Below are positions 25,508 through 34,510 of a DNA stretch of 64,000 nt, piece after piece. Under the pieces are notes generated by a model. It had not been told where the DNA came from, ran no database searches, and worked only from the letters and a program-made list of their open reading frames with translations. This DNA is from Lentibacillus sediminis (lineage in GTDB: Bacteria; Bacillota; Bacilli; Bacillales; Amphibacillaceae), in the NCBI RefSeq assembly GCF_002763455.1, contig NZ_NIXK01000002.1:124001-188000 (forward strand). Direction: 5' to 3'. The position numbers and the translations under genes were made by a program. How positions within the stretch are numbered: the first letter of the stretch is position 1; each line of letters opens with the position of its first letter.

Positions 25508-26809
25508 ATGAGAATGTATGACATTATTGAAAAGAAACGTGACGGTCATCCGCTGACAGAAGAAGAGATTGTATTCTTTATTAACCAGTACACGGCGGAT
25601 AAGATACCTGATTATCAAGTAAGTGCCTTGTTAATGGCCGTCTACTTTCAGGATATGACAGCGGGGGAACGGGCCTACCTGACTACCGCCATGGCAGAAT
25701 CAGGTGATCAAATTGATCTTTCCGCCATTTCCGGAACAAAAGTAGATAAACATTCTACCGGAGGCGTTGGTGATACCACCACATTGGTGCTTGCTCCATT
25801 AGTCGCCTCTCTCGGAGTTCCTGTTGCCAAAATGAGCGGGCGCGGGCTGGGACATACCGGTGGAACGATTGACAAGCTGGAATCAGTGCCAGGCTTTCAT
25901 ACGGAAATTACCAACGAAGCATTTATCGATTTGGTAAACAAAAATAAAGTAGCAGTTATCGGCCAGTCCGGAAACCTCACTCCAGCTGATAAGAAATTGT
26001 ATGGACTAAGGGATGTTACTGCGACGGTGAATTCCATTCCTTTGATTGCAAGCTCAATCATGAGCAAAAAGATTGCCTCTGGAGCCGACGCTATCGTGCT
26101 TGATGTCAAAACAGGTGCAGGCGCTTTCATGAAAGAGCTAGAGGAAGCAAAAATTCTGGCGGAAGCAATGGTGTCTATCGGCAACCAGGTAGGGAGAAAA
26201 ACAATGGCGGTCATTTCCGATATGAGTCAGCCACTGGGAAACGCAATTGGCAATGCCCTGGAAATAAAAGAGGCGATTGCGACACTGCACGGGGAAGGGC
26301 CGGAAGACTTAACTGAGCTGTGCCTCACACTGGGCTCGCAGATGGTAGTGCTGGGAGAAAAAGCAGCCACACTTGAAGAAGCAAGAGATAAACTCAAAGA
26401 AAACTTAACAAACGGAAAAGCGATTGATCAATTTAAACGCTTTCTCAAGGCCCAGGGTGGAGATGAAGCCGCTGTTGACGACCCGTCAGTCCTGCCCCAA
26501 GCTCCCTATCAGTTGGAACTGCCAGCAAAAACATCCGGCACTGTCTCAAATATTGTCGCAGATGACGTTGGAACAGCTGCCATGATGCTCGGCGCAGGCA
26601 GGGCGACAAAAGATTCGGAAATTGATTTGTCAGTCGGAATTGTCCTCAACAAAAAAGTTGGCGACTCCATAGAGGAAGGTGAATCCCTGCTGACGATTCA
26701 TGCCAGCAATGAGGAAATAGAAGACGTAAAAAACAAACTGTATGAAAGCATCGAAATTACGGGAGAACCGACAAAAGCACCCAAGCTTATTTATGATATG
26801 ATTACCTAA
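25508..26809 (+). CDS. pdp: Pyrimidine-nucleoside phosphorylase
   Basis: A 433-residue enzyme that phosphorolyses uridine, thymidine and deoxyuridine. Phosphate and substrate motifs [47 protein letters not shown] and SIMSKKIA are all present. Start at ATG 25508 (MRMYDII) agrees with the B. subtilis protein; AAGGGTGA is the ribosome site. In B. subtilis pdp sits with dra-nupC elsewhere, so placement after punA is a lineage trait. A terminator follows. Confidence 0.94.
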   Translation: MRMYDIIEKKRDGHPLTEEEIVFFINQYTADKIPDYQVSALLMAVYFQDMTAGERAYLTTAMAESGDQIDLSAISGTKVDKHSTGGVGDTTTLVLAPLVASLGVPVAKMSGRGLGHTGGTIDKLESVPGFHTEITNEAFIDLVNKNKVAVIGQSGNLTPADKKLYGLRDVTATVNSIPLIASSIMSKKIASGADAIVLDVKTGAGAFMKELEEAKILAEAMVSIGNQVGRKTMAVISDMSQPLGNAIGNALEIKEAIATLHGEGPEDLTELCLTLGSQMVVLGEKAATLEEARDKLKENLTNGKAIDQFKRFLKAQGGDEAAVDDPSVLPQAPYQLELPAKTSGTVSNIVADDVGTAAMMLGAGRATKDSEIDLSVGIVLNKKVGDSIEEGESLLTIHASNEEIEDVKNKLYESIEITGEPTKAPKLIYDMIT

Positions 26810-26816
26810 CAAAAAA

Positions 26817-26846
26817 CAAGCACACGCTGACACCGTGTGCTTTTTT
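26817..26846 (+). terminator. Terminator of the deoB-punA-pdp operon
   Basis: AAGCACACG and CGTGTGCTT form a nine-base stem with a short loop, followed by TTTTTT. Confidence 0.92.
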
Positions 26847-26910
26847 GGTGGTTGCGCTTTTCGTCCGTTTTGTTGGATTTTGCTTCACAGTTGGTGGGAA
26901 ATGCAACAAG

Positions 26911-27030
26911 AGTGTTTGTTGATCTCCGCTGCGGACCTTCGTACACCTTAGGGCACGGGTTCAGCCCCCTTGGAAGAACATCACCTCCTGCTCAAATATA
27001 GATACGTGCTGTCCCCGTAGGAGTCCATCA
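26911..27030 (+). repeat. Dispersed repeat, family B, copy 2
   Basis: Blocks in order: GTTTGTTGAT-TCCGCTGCGG, CACCTTAGGGCACGG, TTCAGCCCCCTTGGAAGAA, CACCTCCTGCTCA, TACGTGCT and GTAGGAGTCCA. The same order occurs at 59677-59802 in the same strand. The gap 26810-27495 holds no gene; it contains this copy, an A+T-rich palindrome, a family A copy and the dacF promoter. Confidence 0.7.
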
Positions 27031-27059
27031 CATATATAATAGAATTCAACTCGAAAAAA

Positions 27060-27089
27060 GGGGAAAAAAATATGTATATTTTTTTCCCC
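27060..27089. repeat. Perfect 30-base A+T-rich palindrome with GGGG/CCCC ends
   Basis: GGGGAAAAAAATAT, then GT, then ATATTTTTTTCCCC: each arm is 14 bases and pairs perfectly with only two bases between them. It could act as a bidirectional terminator or as a protein-binding site; no gene ends nearby except pdp, which has its own terminator. Confidence 0.7.
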
Positions 27090-27215
27090 CTATAGGAAAG
27101 TCATTTCGATTATAGTATAAAGAAAAGAACCGGTTGCTCTCCGCTCCAATCAACCATCAAAAGTGGATGGGTAGGGGTTGGTTTAAAGAGCAGTAGAGTC
27201 GCAAACCACATCAGT

Positions 27216-27336
27216 CAGCGGAGGAAATACCCGGAGACTCCAGCGGGATGGTAAGCATAGGTGAGACTCCGCAGCGCGACAGCGCGAGGAGGCTCACCAG
27301 CGCCCGCGGAAAGCGAAGGGTATTTCCGCAGCGGCG
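27216..27336 (+). repeat. Dispersed repeat, family A, copy 4
   Basis: CAGCGGAGGAAATACCCGG to GGGTATTTCCGCAGCGGCG, with internal GACTCC, AAGCATAGGTGAGACTCC, GCAGCGCGACAGCGCGAGG and CCCGCGGAAAGCG. The left flank repeats CAATCAACCATCA seen beside copies 3 and 5, and the right flank ACATCGCAGTTTAT is shared with copy 5. Confidence 0.85.
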
Positions 27337-27438
27337 ATTATGAACCTCATTGGTTTTACATCGCAGTTTATTGATTTTGCGATAAAATTCTTAGTCAAAA
27401 AAAGCTTCTGCACCGACAGCTATTCCCTCCAACAGCTC

Positions 27439-27467
27439 GTATAAAAACCAAACGAATGGAAAACCTA
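27439..27467 (+). promoter_or_regulatory. Sigma-F-like promoter of dacF
   Basis: GTATA (27439-27443) and GGAAAACCTA (27458-27467), 14 bases apart, match the sigma-F pattern (GyATA; GGnnAnAnTr) with one mismatch in the -10 region. B. subtilis dacF-spoIIA is read from such a promoter, producing an autoregulatory loop for sigF. Confidence 0.6.
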
Positions 27468-27495
27468 GGCATATATTGATGTTGGAGGGAAAACG

Positions 27496-28677
27496 ATGAA
27501 AAATACTGCATTAATGTTTAGTGTGATAGTTTCTTTGCTCTTCCTATTTGCTATTCCTGCCGCTGCAGAAGAGGACACAAATAGTGCAAATTCAACTCCC
27601 GAGCTAGCAGGAGATGCCAAGTCAGCAATACTGATTGAACGGGATACAGGCAAAATCCTTTTTGACAAAAACACCGATGAAAAGCTTCCGCCTGCAAGCA
27701 TGACAAAGGTTATGACCCTTCTGTTAATCATGGAAGCATTGGAAACGGGAACTCTTGAGTATGATGAAGTGATACAGGTAAGCGAGCGTGCAGCATCCAT
27801 GGGAGGCTCGCAGATTTTCCTGGAAGCTGGAGAAGAAATGTCAGTGAAGGATTTGCTTAAAGGAGTAGCGGTAGCTTCCGGGAATGATGCAAGCGTTGCG
27901 CTGGCAGAAAGAATTGCGGGAAGTGAGGAAGCCTTTGTCGAGAGAATGAACGAGCGGGCCAAGCAGCTGGGGCTTGAGAACACCAAATTTCAGAATGTGA
28001 CCGGCCTGCCTGCTGATGATCATTACAGCACCGCTTACGACATGGCAATGATGGCGAAAGAACTGTTGAAGTATGAAGAAGTAACCAACTATACTTCCAT
28101 CTATGAGGATTATTTGCGTAAAGGCCAGGAAAACGAATTCTGGCTGGTCAATACCAATAAACTGATTCGTTCCTATCCCGGGGTGGATGGCCTGAAGACA
28201 GGTTTTACCAATGCAGCAAAATATTGCCTCACCGCCACAGCGGAAAAGAATGATATGCGGGTAATCGCTGTTGCTATGGGTGCTGATACACCAAAGGAAC
28301 GAAACAAAGCCGTTGCCGGGATGCTCGATTATGCTTTTAATAATTTTTCAACGAAGAAATTGTTCGAAAAAGATGAGAAAATCACGGAGCTGCGCCTGCT
28401 TAAAGCCAAAAATCGGCAAATCGATATCGTCGCTTCAGAATCGATTAGTACGGTTTTCCAAAAAGGGGAAGATACCGACAAAATTCGCACCACAGCGGAG
28501 ATGGCAGATGATTTGTCCCTGCCACTGAAAAAAGGCGATCAGGTCGGCATCCTGAAAGTTCATAAAGAAGGAGAAGTGGTATCCGAGACACCATTGACTG
28601 TTAATCAGGATGTTAACAAAGCATCTTACCTGACATTTTTAAAACGGACATTGCAGGAATTGGTGAAGACTGACTGA
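27496..28677 (+). CDS. dacF: Sporulation D-alanyl-D-alanine carboxypeptidase DacF
   Basis: A 393-residue low-molecular-weight penicillin-binding protein (S11 peptidase). Signal peptide at residues 1-24 (cleavage after PAAA). The active-site triads are SMTK (68-71), SGN (128-130) and KTG (234-236), followed by a C-terminal beta-rich PBP5_C domain. It trims stem peptides in forespore peptidoglycan and, with DacB, limits cross-linking of the spore cortex. GGAGGG precedes ATG 27496. Position directly before spoIIAA-spoIIAB-sigF marks it as DacF. Confidence 0.94.
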   Translation: MKNTALMFSVIVSLLFLFAIPAAAEEDTNSANSTPELAGDAKSAILIERDTGKILFDKNTDEKLPPASMTKVMTLLLIMEALETGTLEYDEVIQVSERAASMGGSQIFLEAGEEMSVKDLLKGVAVASGNDASVALAERIAGSEEAFVERMNERAKQLGLENTKFQNVTGLPADDHYSTAYDMAMMAKELLKYEEVTNYTSIYEDYLRKGQENEFWLVNTNKLIRSYPGVDGLKTGFTNAAKYCLTATAEKNDMRVIAVAMGADTPKERNKAVAGMLDYAFNNFSTKKLFEKDEKITELRLLKAKNRQIDIVASESISTVFQKGEDTDKIRTTAEMADDLSLPLKKGDQVGILKVHKEGEVVSETPLTVNQDVNKASYLTFLKRTLQELVKTD

Positions 28678-28721
28678 TTTTTTCTACCTTTAGCGAATTG
28701 CTTCTATTTTTGTCTTCTTGC

Positions 28722-28750
28722 AGGAATTAAGCAAGGGAAACGAGAAGATA
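28722..28750 (+). promoter_or_regulatory. Sigma-H-like promoter of spoIIA
   Basis: CAGGAATT at 28721-28728 matches the sigma-H -35 element and GAGAAGATA at 28742-28750 resembles its -10 (GAAT-type) with 13 bases between. In B. subtilis spoIIA is started by sigma-H with Spo0A~P at this place. The -10 match is imperfect. Confidence 0.5.
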
Positions 28751-28783
28751 GTATAGCAAGGATTCATAAAGGAGGAAAAATGA

Positions 28784-29137
28784 ATGGCTCTCGATTCACT
28801 GTTTGAAGTAAAACAAAATGTACTGATTGTCAGGCTGCGTGGGGAGCTGGATCACCATGAGGCGGAAGAGCTCAGGAGCGAATGGAAAGAAATGTTGTAT
28901 AACAGTCCAGTGAAGCATGTGATTTTAAATCTGGAAGATGTCTCCTTCATGGACTCCTCCGGTCTTGGAGTTGTGCTCGGCCGTTATAAAGAAGTGCTGC
29001 AGCTTGGAGGCGAGATGGTCGTTTGTTCCGTTTCCCATCCAGTCCGGCGTTTATTTGAGATGTCCGGTATTTTCAAGATTGTGCGTTTGGAGGAGAACGA
29101 AACATTTGCGCTTGAAACATTGGGGGTGGCTTCATGA
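28784..29137 (+). CDS. spoIIAA: Anti-sigma-F factor antagonist SpoIIAA
   Basis: A 117-residue STAS-domain protein. The phosphorylated serine is Ser58 in FMDSSGLGV, the same position as in B. subtilis. Unphosphorylated SpoIIAA (made by SpoIIE in the forespore) binds SpoIIAB and releases sigma-F. AAAGGAGG lies before ATG 28784. It overlaps spoIIAB by four bases (ATGA), a translational coupling that helps set the stoichiometry of the switch. Confidence 0.96.
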   Translation: MALDSLFEVKQNVLIVRLRGELDHHEAEELRSEWKEMLYNSPVKHVILNLEDVSFMDSSGLGVVLGRYKEVLQLGGEMVVCSVSHPVRRLFEMSGIFKIVRLEENETFALETLGVAS

Positions 29138-29574
29138 AAAATGAAATGTTTATCGAATTTTCCAGCATCAGTGAAAATGAAGCATTTGCCAGGGTAACCG
29201 TAGGGGCGTTTATTACTCAGCTTGACCCGACAATGGATGAATTAACGGAAATTAAAACGGTAGTATCAGAAGCAGTAACCAATTCCATCATCCATGGGTA
29301 TAACAATGAGGCCCATCATAAAATTTCCATTTCCTGTATGCTCCATGACGGAGAAATTGAGCTGACCATCAAGGATGAAGGTATGGGAATTGCTGATATT
29401 GAAGAGGCACGCCAGCCGCTTTATACATCCAAACCGGAAATGGAGCGATCGGGGATGGGCTTTACGATCATCGAAAATTTCATGGATACAGTGGAAGTCA
29501 TCTCATCAGCAGGGGAAGGGACAACCGTTAACATGACGAAGCAGCTGACCAAAAGCACAACGGTTTATAATTAG
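29134..29574 (+). CDS. spoIIAB: Anti-sigma-F factor and SpoIIAA kinase SpoIIAB
   Basis: A 146-residue GHKL-type serine kinase. The N-box is in [16 protein letters not shown], the G1 box is [12 protein letters not shown], and RSGMGFTI forms the ATP lid region. It holds sigma-F inactive and phosphorylates SpoIIAA. Length is the same as the B. subtilis protein. The sigF gene begins ten bases after its stop. Confidence 0.96.
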   Translation: MKNEMFIEFSSISENEAFARVTVGAFITQLDPTMDELTEIKTVVSEAVTNSIIHGYNNEAHHKISISCMLHDGEIELTIKDEGMGIADIEEARQPLYTSKPEMERSGMGFTIIENFMDTVEVISSAGEGTTVNMTKQLTKSTTVYN

Positions 29575-29584
29575 GGGTTCGTCT

Positions 29585-30340
29585 ATGGATGTCCATGTGA
29601 AACATACAAAACGTAAAGAATCGTTAACCGATGAACAAGTAAAAGAGTACATCCGCAAAAGCCAGGAGGGGGACACGGAGGCTAGAGAAATTCTAGTCGA
29701 GAAAAATATCCGGCTGGTATGGTCTGTGGTGCAGCGGTTTATCAACCGAGGGTATGATCCGGATGATTTGTTTCAAATTGGCAGCATCGGACTGATTAAA
29801 TCCATTGATAAATTTGACTTGTCCTATGAAGTCCGATTTTCTACATATGCTGTGCCAATGATCATTGGAGAAATCCAGCGATTTATCCGCGATGACGGAA
29901 GTGTAAAAGTTAGCCGCTCTTTAAAAGAAACGGGCAACAAGATTCGCAAAAAGAAAGATGAATTAACCAAAACCCTTGGCCGTTCGCCGACCGTGACAGA
30001 AATCGCTGATGCCCTAGACATTACTGCCGAAGAGATTGTCCATGCACAGGAGGCGGCAAAATCACCGCATTCCATTCATGAAACGGTATTTGAGAATGAC
30101 GGGGATCCGATCACACTGCTGGATCAAATTGCCGATCAGGACAGTACGTGGTTTGATAAAATTTCCTTACAGGAGGCAATTCGCGGGTTAAATGAACGAG
30201 AAAGACTGATTGTCTATTTACGCTATTACAAAGATCAGACACAGACAGAAGTCGCCGAACGGCTGGGTATCTCCCAGGTGCAGGTATCCCGTTTGGAGAA
30301 AAAGATACTGAATGAGATGAAAGACAATATGGGACCCTAA
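29585..30340 (+). CDS. sigF: RNA polymerase sigma-F factor
   Basis: A 251-residue sigma-70-type factor of the sporulation group with region 2 (GYDPDDLFQIGSIGLIKSIDKFDLSYEVRFSTYAVPMIIGEIQRFIRDDG), region 3 (RSPTVTEIADALDI) and region 4 helix-turn-helix (TQTEVAERLGISQVQVSRLEKK). It is the first forespore-specific sigma factor. The start is ATG 29585 with GGGG in front. A hairpin terminator follows. Confidence 0.96.
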   Translation: MDVHVKHTKRKESLTDEQVKEYIRKSQEGDTEAREILVEKNIRLVWSVVQRFINRGYDPDDLFQIGSIGLIKSIDKFDLSYEVRFSTYAVPMIIGEIQRFIRDDGSVKVSRSLKETGNKIRKKKDELTKTLGRSPTVTEIADALDITAEEIVHAQEAAKSPHSIHETVFENDGDPITLLDQIADQDSTWFDKISLQEAIRGLNERERLIVYLRYYKDQTQTEVAERLGISQVQVSRLEKKILNEMKDNMGP

Positions 30341-30367
30341 AATCATCACTTCATGTGGTGATTTTTT
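30339..30367 (+). terminator. Terminator after sigF
   Basis: AAAATCATCAC and GTGGTGATTTT pair around a 5-base loop, ending in TTTTTT. The stem begins at the sigF stop codon. Confidence 0.9.
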
Positions 30368-30409
30368 CTGTTTCTAATCCTCTCTCTGAACAAAAGCCAA
30401 GTATTTCTT

Positions 30410-30440
30410 ATGATAAAAAATCCTCATTGGGCAAATACTA
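30410..30440 (+). promoter_or_regulatory. Sigma-G-like promoter of the spoVA cluster
   Basis: TGATA (30411-30415) and AATACTA (30434-30440), 18 bases apart, resemble the sigma-G consensus (TGAATA; CATACTA). The distance to the spoVAA start is about 30 bases. spoVA is a sigma-G operon in B. subtilis. Confidence 0.5.
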
Positions 30441-30471
30441 GAGATAACCTCATGGCAAAGGATGGTGCGCT

Positions 30472-31089
30472 ATGCCTGAAACGGTCTATCTGCGATTAAA
30501 AAAACATATAGAACGGCCGGTTTTTCATGAAGTTAAATTAAAAGACATTGCCTATATCTCCACTTTAACCGCCAAAAAACCGGAACTCGAAAACACCGTC
30601 ATTTACCGGATAACCCCAAAGGACAAAAGCAATGTAGTGATCGACAGCTTTTTGATCATTGATCATTTCCATGCTCAATACCGGGAGCTGGAATTTCAGC
30701 TGATTGGCCCGTCGCAAACCATTATCCAAATTGCCAGAAATCAAAAAAAGGCGCCTATTCCGGTGGTTGCCGGAGTATGGCTGCTTTTGTTCATCGGTAC
30801 GGCAATGACCATCATGAATTTTCATTATGATGTCAGCATGCAGGAGGTACAGCAAAAGCTGCACTTTCTGCTGACCGGAGAGGAAAATGAATTTCCGCTG
30901 TGGATCCAGGTCCCTTATTCCATCGGTCTGGGGATAGGAATGCTTTTATTTTTCAACCACTGGTTCAAAATACGGTTTAATGAGGAGCCAAGCCCTCTTG
31001 AAGTAGAGATTCATAAATACCAGCAGGATCTTGATGATTATGTCATGCATTATGAAAATAAGTTAAATGATACCAAGTCTCCTGATTAA
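30472..31089 (+). CDS. spoVAA: Stage V sporulation protein AA
   Basis: A 205-residue protein with an N-terminal soluble domain (residues 1-100) and two membrane segments (VVAGVWLLLFIGTAMTIMNF, about 98-117, and a second near 147-165 with QVPYSIGLGIGMLLFF). SpoVAA belongs to the SpoVA set that moves dipicolinic acid across the inner spore membrane. AAAGGATGG precedes ATG 30472. It overlaps spoVAB by 23 bases. Confidence 0.88.
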   Translation: MPETVYLRLKKHIERPVFHEVKLKDIAYISTLTAKKPELENTVIYRITPKDKSNVVIDSFLIIDHFHAQYRELEFQLIGPSQTIIQIARNQKKAPIPVVAGVWLLLFIGTAMTIMNFHYDVSMQEVQQKLHFLLTGEENEFPLWIQVPYSIGLGIGMLLFFNHWFKIRFNEEPSPLEVEIHKYQQDLDDYVMHYENKLNDTKSPD

Positions 31090-31495
31090 CGCGGTCCAGG
31101 CTCTCATTGGGCTGGCTGCAGGACTTGCTGTGGGGGGCGGGTTTGTTGCCTTTCTGACCTTGCTTGGCATTCTCCCCAGATTGATTCAGTTAACCAAAAC
31201 ATACCACTTATTAAAGATGTATACGGCCTGTGTAATTACTGGTACATTGTTCGGCACCTTTTTATCCTTCAGCGGGATTACTTGGGATCAGCCCACTGTC
31301 CTCCTGATATTATGGGGCATCTTTCACGGCATTTTCAATGGTATGCTGGCTGCGGCGCTCACGGAGGTGCTGAATGTGTTTCCAATTATATCTAAACGTA
31401 TTGGGATGGACACATATCTTCTATGGTTCCTCATGGCTATTGTATTTGGCAAAATTGCCGGTTCTTTATTTCAGTGGCTATATTTTGTGAAATAA
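31067..31495 (+). CDS. spoVAB: Stage V sporulation protein AB
   Basis: A 142-residue, strongly hydrophobic protein with about four membrane segments. GLAVGGGFVAFLTLLGILPRLIQLT near the N-terminus is characteristic of SpoVAB. Translation begins inside spoVAA (23-base overlap). In B. subtilis spoVAC, AD, AEb and AEa follow; here the next gene is spoVAF after only 71 bases. Confidence 0.87.
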   Translation: MIPSLLINAVQALIGLAAGLAVGGGFVAFLTLLGILPRLIQLTKTYHLLKMYTACVITGTLFGTFLSFSGITWDQPTVLLILWGIFHGIFNGMLAAALTEVLNVFPIISKRIGMDTYLLWFLMAIVFGKIAGSLFQWLYFVK

Positions 31496-31566
31496 CTAAA
31501 TCCTGCATAAATGCAACAAAGACTTGTCGCGTCATGTGAAGTTTTCTAAGAATGGAGGGGATAAGC

Positions 31567-33048
31567 ATGCGAACGACGGAAAAAAACACACCCATACCTG
31601 CTCGTGTCTCAGAAGTGGAAACCTATATGAAATCACGTCTCGGCGTAGATGTTTCCTTTGATCTCGGCTTTCGCGAAATCATTGTATTAAAACAGAAGGT
31701 GCAAATTTACTATGTCACCGGTCTCTGTGATACTTCTTTCATTCAGCAGTTATTGAAGGAATTAATTGAAATCAATGATGTGGAAAGCAATAAAAGAAAG
31801 TTGCCTGAAATCATTGAAAACCGACTCGTTCACCAGCAGGTGGAGCGAGTGAAGACCATGGATGAAGCGGTGGATCAGATGCTTTCCGGTCTGATTTCCA
31901 TCTTTATCAATGGGGAAAGATTTTCCTTGGTTGTCGATGTCCGTCATTATCCTGGAAGAACACCGGAGGAACCTGATACTGAGCGGGTCATTCGCGGAGC
32001 CAGGGACGGGTATACGGAAAATATCATTGAAAATACCGCACTCACCAGAAGAAGACTGCGGGATACGCGTCTTCGCCATGAAATGCTCAAAGTCGGTGAA
32101 CGCTCGAAAACGGATGTGTGCCTCAGCTATTTGCAAGATGTTGCTGATAAAGGGTTAATTGACTTAATAAAAAAGAGAATTGAAGCGATTGAAATCGATG
32201 GCATTTCGATGGCAGATAAGACAGTAGAAGAGTTCATTATGGAGCGAAAGTTTTCTCCCTATCCGCTTGTACGTTACACCGAAAGGCCCGATGTGGCGGC
32301 AAATCATCTTTTAGAGGGGCATGTGCTGGTCATTGTCGATACTTCGCCAAGTGTGATCATTTTGCCGACAACTCATTTTCATCATCTGCAGCATGCCGAA
32401 GAATACCGGCAATCACCGACGATCGGCAGCTTTGTTCGCTTGGTGCGCTACATTGCGGTTTTTGCCTCTTTATATCTATTGCCTCTGTGGCTTTTGTTTT
32501 CCACTGAACCAAGCTTGTTGCCAGGGGAGTTGTCATTTATTGGACCAAATGATGTGGGAAATATACCGATTGCCGTTCAAATGCTGATAGCCCTCACTGG
32601 GATGGAATTCCTCCGTTTGTCCGCTATTCATACTCCGACAGCGCTGGCCACTTCTCTCGGTTTGATTGCTGCGGTGCTGATCGGCCAGATTGCTATTGAC
32701 GTCGGAATGTTTATACCAGAGGTTATTCTCTATGTTGCAATTAGTGCAGTTGGCAGTTATGTCACACCAAGCTATGAATTAAGCACAGCGAACAAGGTTG
32801 TCAATGTGTTATTGGTGATCCTTACTGGAGCCTTTGGGCTCTATGGATTTATCGTGGGTGTTGCGGCCCATCTGCTGTTTTTGGTAAATCTAAAATCTTT
32901 AAGAACACCATATTTATGGCCATTTATTCCATTTAATCCCAGAGCCATGCTCCACGTACTGGTCCGTGTGCCGGTTCCCTTTACAAACAGCAGGCCAAGC
33001 ATCGTTCATCCAAAAAACAATTACCGGCAACCCGTTAAGAAGAGCTAG
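31567..33048 (+). CDS. spoVAF: SpoVAF/GerA-family spore germination protein
   Basis: A 493-residue GerA-A-type protein: a soluble N-terminal half (to about residue 285), then about five membrane segments (first near RYIAVFASLYLLPLWLL). Blocks typical of the family include GFREIIVLKQKVQIYYVTGLCD, VRHYPGRTPEEPDTERVIRGARDGY, NTALTRRRLRD and GHVLVIVDTSPSVIILPTT. SpoVAF with SpoVAEa forms a membrane complex (FigP/SpoVAF) that amplifies nutrient germination. The frame opens at 31552, but GGAGGGG at 31554-31560 points to ATG 31567. A terminator overlaps the stop. Confidence 0.9.
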   Translation: MRTTEKNTPIPARVSEVETYMKSRLGVDVSFDLGFREIIVLKQKVQIYYVTGLCDTSFIQQLLKELIEINDVESNKRKLPEIIENRLVHQQVERVKTMDEAVDQMLSGLISIFINGERFSLVVDVRHYPGRTPEEPDTERVIRGARDGYTENIIENTALTRRRLRDTRLRHEMLKVGERSKTDVCLSYLQDVADKGLIDLIKKRIEAIEIDGISMADKTVEEFIMERKFSPYPLVRYTERPDVAANHLLEGHVLVIVDTSPSVIILPTTHFHHLQHAEEYRQSPTIGSFVRLVRYIAVFASLYLLPLWLLFSTEPSLLPGELSFIGPNDVGNIPIAVQMLIALTGMEFLRLSAIHTPTALATSLGLIAAVLIGQIAIDVGMFIPEVILYVAISAVGSYVTPSYELSTANKVVNVLLVILTGAFGLYGFIVGVAAHLLFLVNLKSLRTPYLWPFIPFNPRAMLHVLVRVPVPFTNSRPSIVHPKNNYRQPVKKS

Positions 33049-33069
33049 ACTTTAGCTCTTTTTTTTTTA
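33039..33069 (+). terminator. Terminator after spoVAF
   Basis: AAGAGCTA and TAGCTCTT form a stem with a 4-base loop, followed by a run of T; the stop codon of spoVAF lies in the hairpin. Confidence 0.9.
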
Positions 33070-33124
33070 TTTTTATTATGGTAAAGTTTTAATATTATGT
33101 CGCAGAATTGGAGGAAATTTGCCC

Positions 33125-34435
33125 ATGATTAAAGATAACCACCCATTTGAAGTCAATCAGCAAGGGCATTTGCAGATTGGCGGCATTGATACCATTGAAC
33201 TTGCAAATAAATACGGCACACCGTTATATGTATACGATGTGTCCCTCATCAGAGAAAATTGCCGGGCTTTTGTGGATACCTTTCAAAAACTCGGTGTACA
33301 GGCAAAAGTAGCTTATGCGAGCAAAGCTTTTTCATCGATCGCCATGCTGCAGGTAGTCAAGCAGGAAGGCTTGTGTCTGGACGTTGTCTCTGAAGGCGAA
33401 TTGTATACGGCAATTCGGGCTGATTTCCCTAGAGAACGAATACATCTGCACGGGAACAACAAAAGCATACAGGAACTGACAATGGCGATTGAAGAGGGCA
33501 TTGGCTGCATCGTCGTTGATAATTTCCATGAAATCGAATTAATCAGCCAGCTTCTGGAAACGCATGATCAAACGATGGATGTCTTAATGCGTGTAACACC
33601 AGGGGTGGAATCAAAAACCCACCAATATATTATGACAGGAAATGAAGATTCCAAATTCGGGTTTAACCTGCAAAATGGCCAGGCGGAGAAAGCATTCAAG
33701 CTGCTAAGGCGCGAGAAACGGATTCACTTCAAAGGGCTGCATTGCCATATTGGCTCGCAAATATTTGAAACAGACCGGTTTATTCAAACAGCTGATGTGC
33801 TGTTTGACTATTTATCCCGGTGGAACAGATTGGATGGCTTTGTCCCGGAAGTATTAAATCTCGGCGGAGGTTTTGGTATTCGTTATACGGGAGACGATCA
33901 TCCGCTTGGTCTTAAATCTTATGCCGAACAATTGACTGAAACGGTAAAAGTGCACGCCGAACAGCTGGACTTGCCGATGCCGGAAATTTGGCTGGAACCG
34001 GGGCGGGCAATTGCCGGAAATGCGGGCATTACTTTGTATACCATCGGTTCCATGAAGGATATTCCCGATGTCAGAAAATATATTTCTATAGACGGGGGCA
34101 TGACAGATAATCTGCGGCCTGCATTATATCAGGCTAAATATGAAGCAGTGCTTGCAAACAAGGCGAATCAGAAACCGACTGACACGGCTTCGATTGCCGG
34201 GAAATGCTGTGAATCCGGAGATATGCTGATTTGGGATCTTCCGCTGCCGGATGCGGAATATGGAGACATATTGGCTGTTTTTTCTACCGGGGCATACGGT
34301 TATTCCATGGCCAGCCATTACAACCGGATCCCAAAAGCAGCCGTTGTTTTTGTTGAGGATGGCGAAGATCAGCTAGTTGTCAGAAGAGAAACGTATGAAG
34401 ATGTCGTCCGCAATGATATGTTTTACCAGGCATAA
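33125..34435 (+). CDS. lysA: Diaminopimelate decarboxylase
   Basis: A 436-residue PLP enzyme (alanine-racemase-like barrel) that makes L-lysine from meso-diaminopimelate. The PLP lysine is Lys67 in AYASKAFSS; HIGSQ, LNLGGGFGIRY and WLEPGRAI are phosphate and substrate motifs, and KCCESGDML supplies the active-site Cys/Glu across the dimer. A TTG at 33119 is in frame, but GGAGGA at 33110-33115 favours ATG 33125. It follows spoVAF as in B. subtilis, where the forespore also expresses lysA. Confidence 0.95.
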   Translation: MIKDNHPFEVNQQGHLQIGGIDTIELANKYGTPLYVYDVSLIRENCRAFVDTFQKLGVQAKVAYASKAFSSIAMLQVVKQEGLCLDVVSEGELYTAIRADFPRERIHLHGNNKSIQELTMAIEEGIGCIVVDNFHEIELISQLLETHDQTMDVLMRVTPGVESKTHQYIMTGNEDSKFGFNLQNGQAEKAFKLLRREKRIHFKGLHCHIGSQIFETDRFIQTADVLFDYLSRWNRLDGFVPEVLNLGGGFGIRYTGDDHPLGLKSYAEQLTETVKVHAEQLDLPMPEIWLEPGRAIAGNAGITLYTIGSMKDIPDVRKYISIDGGMTDNLRPALYQAKYEAVLANKANQKPTDTASIAGKCCESGDMLIWDLPLPDAEYGDILAVFSTGAYGYSMASHYNRIPKAAVVFVEDGEDQLVVRRETYEDVVRNDMFYQA

Positions 34436-34442
34436 TCTTTTC

Positions 34443-34472
34443 TTTTCAAAACAGCAGATGTAATGATAAAAT
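34443..34472 (+). promoter_or_regulatory. Sigma-A promoter of ppiB (extended -10)
   Basis: TTTTCA (34443-34448) and TAAAAT (34467-34472) are 18 bases apart, and TG at 34464-34465 gives an extended -10. It starts immediately after the lysA stop. Confidence 0.5.
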
Positions 34473-34510
34473 ATAGAGCGATCGCAATAAGGCGAAAAGG
34501 AGATGCAATA

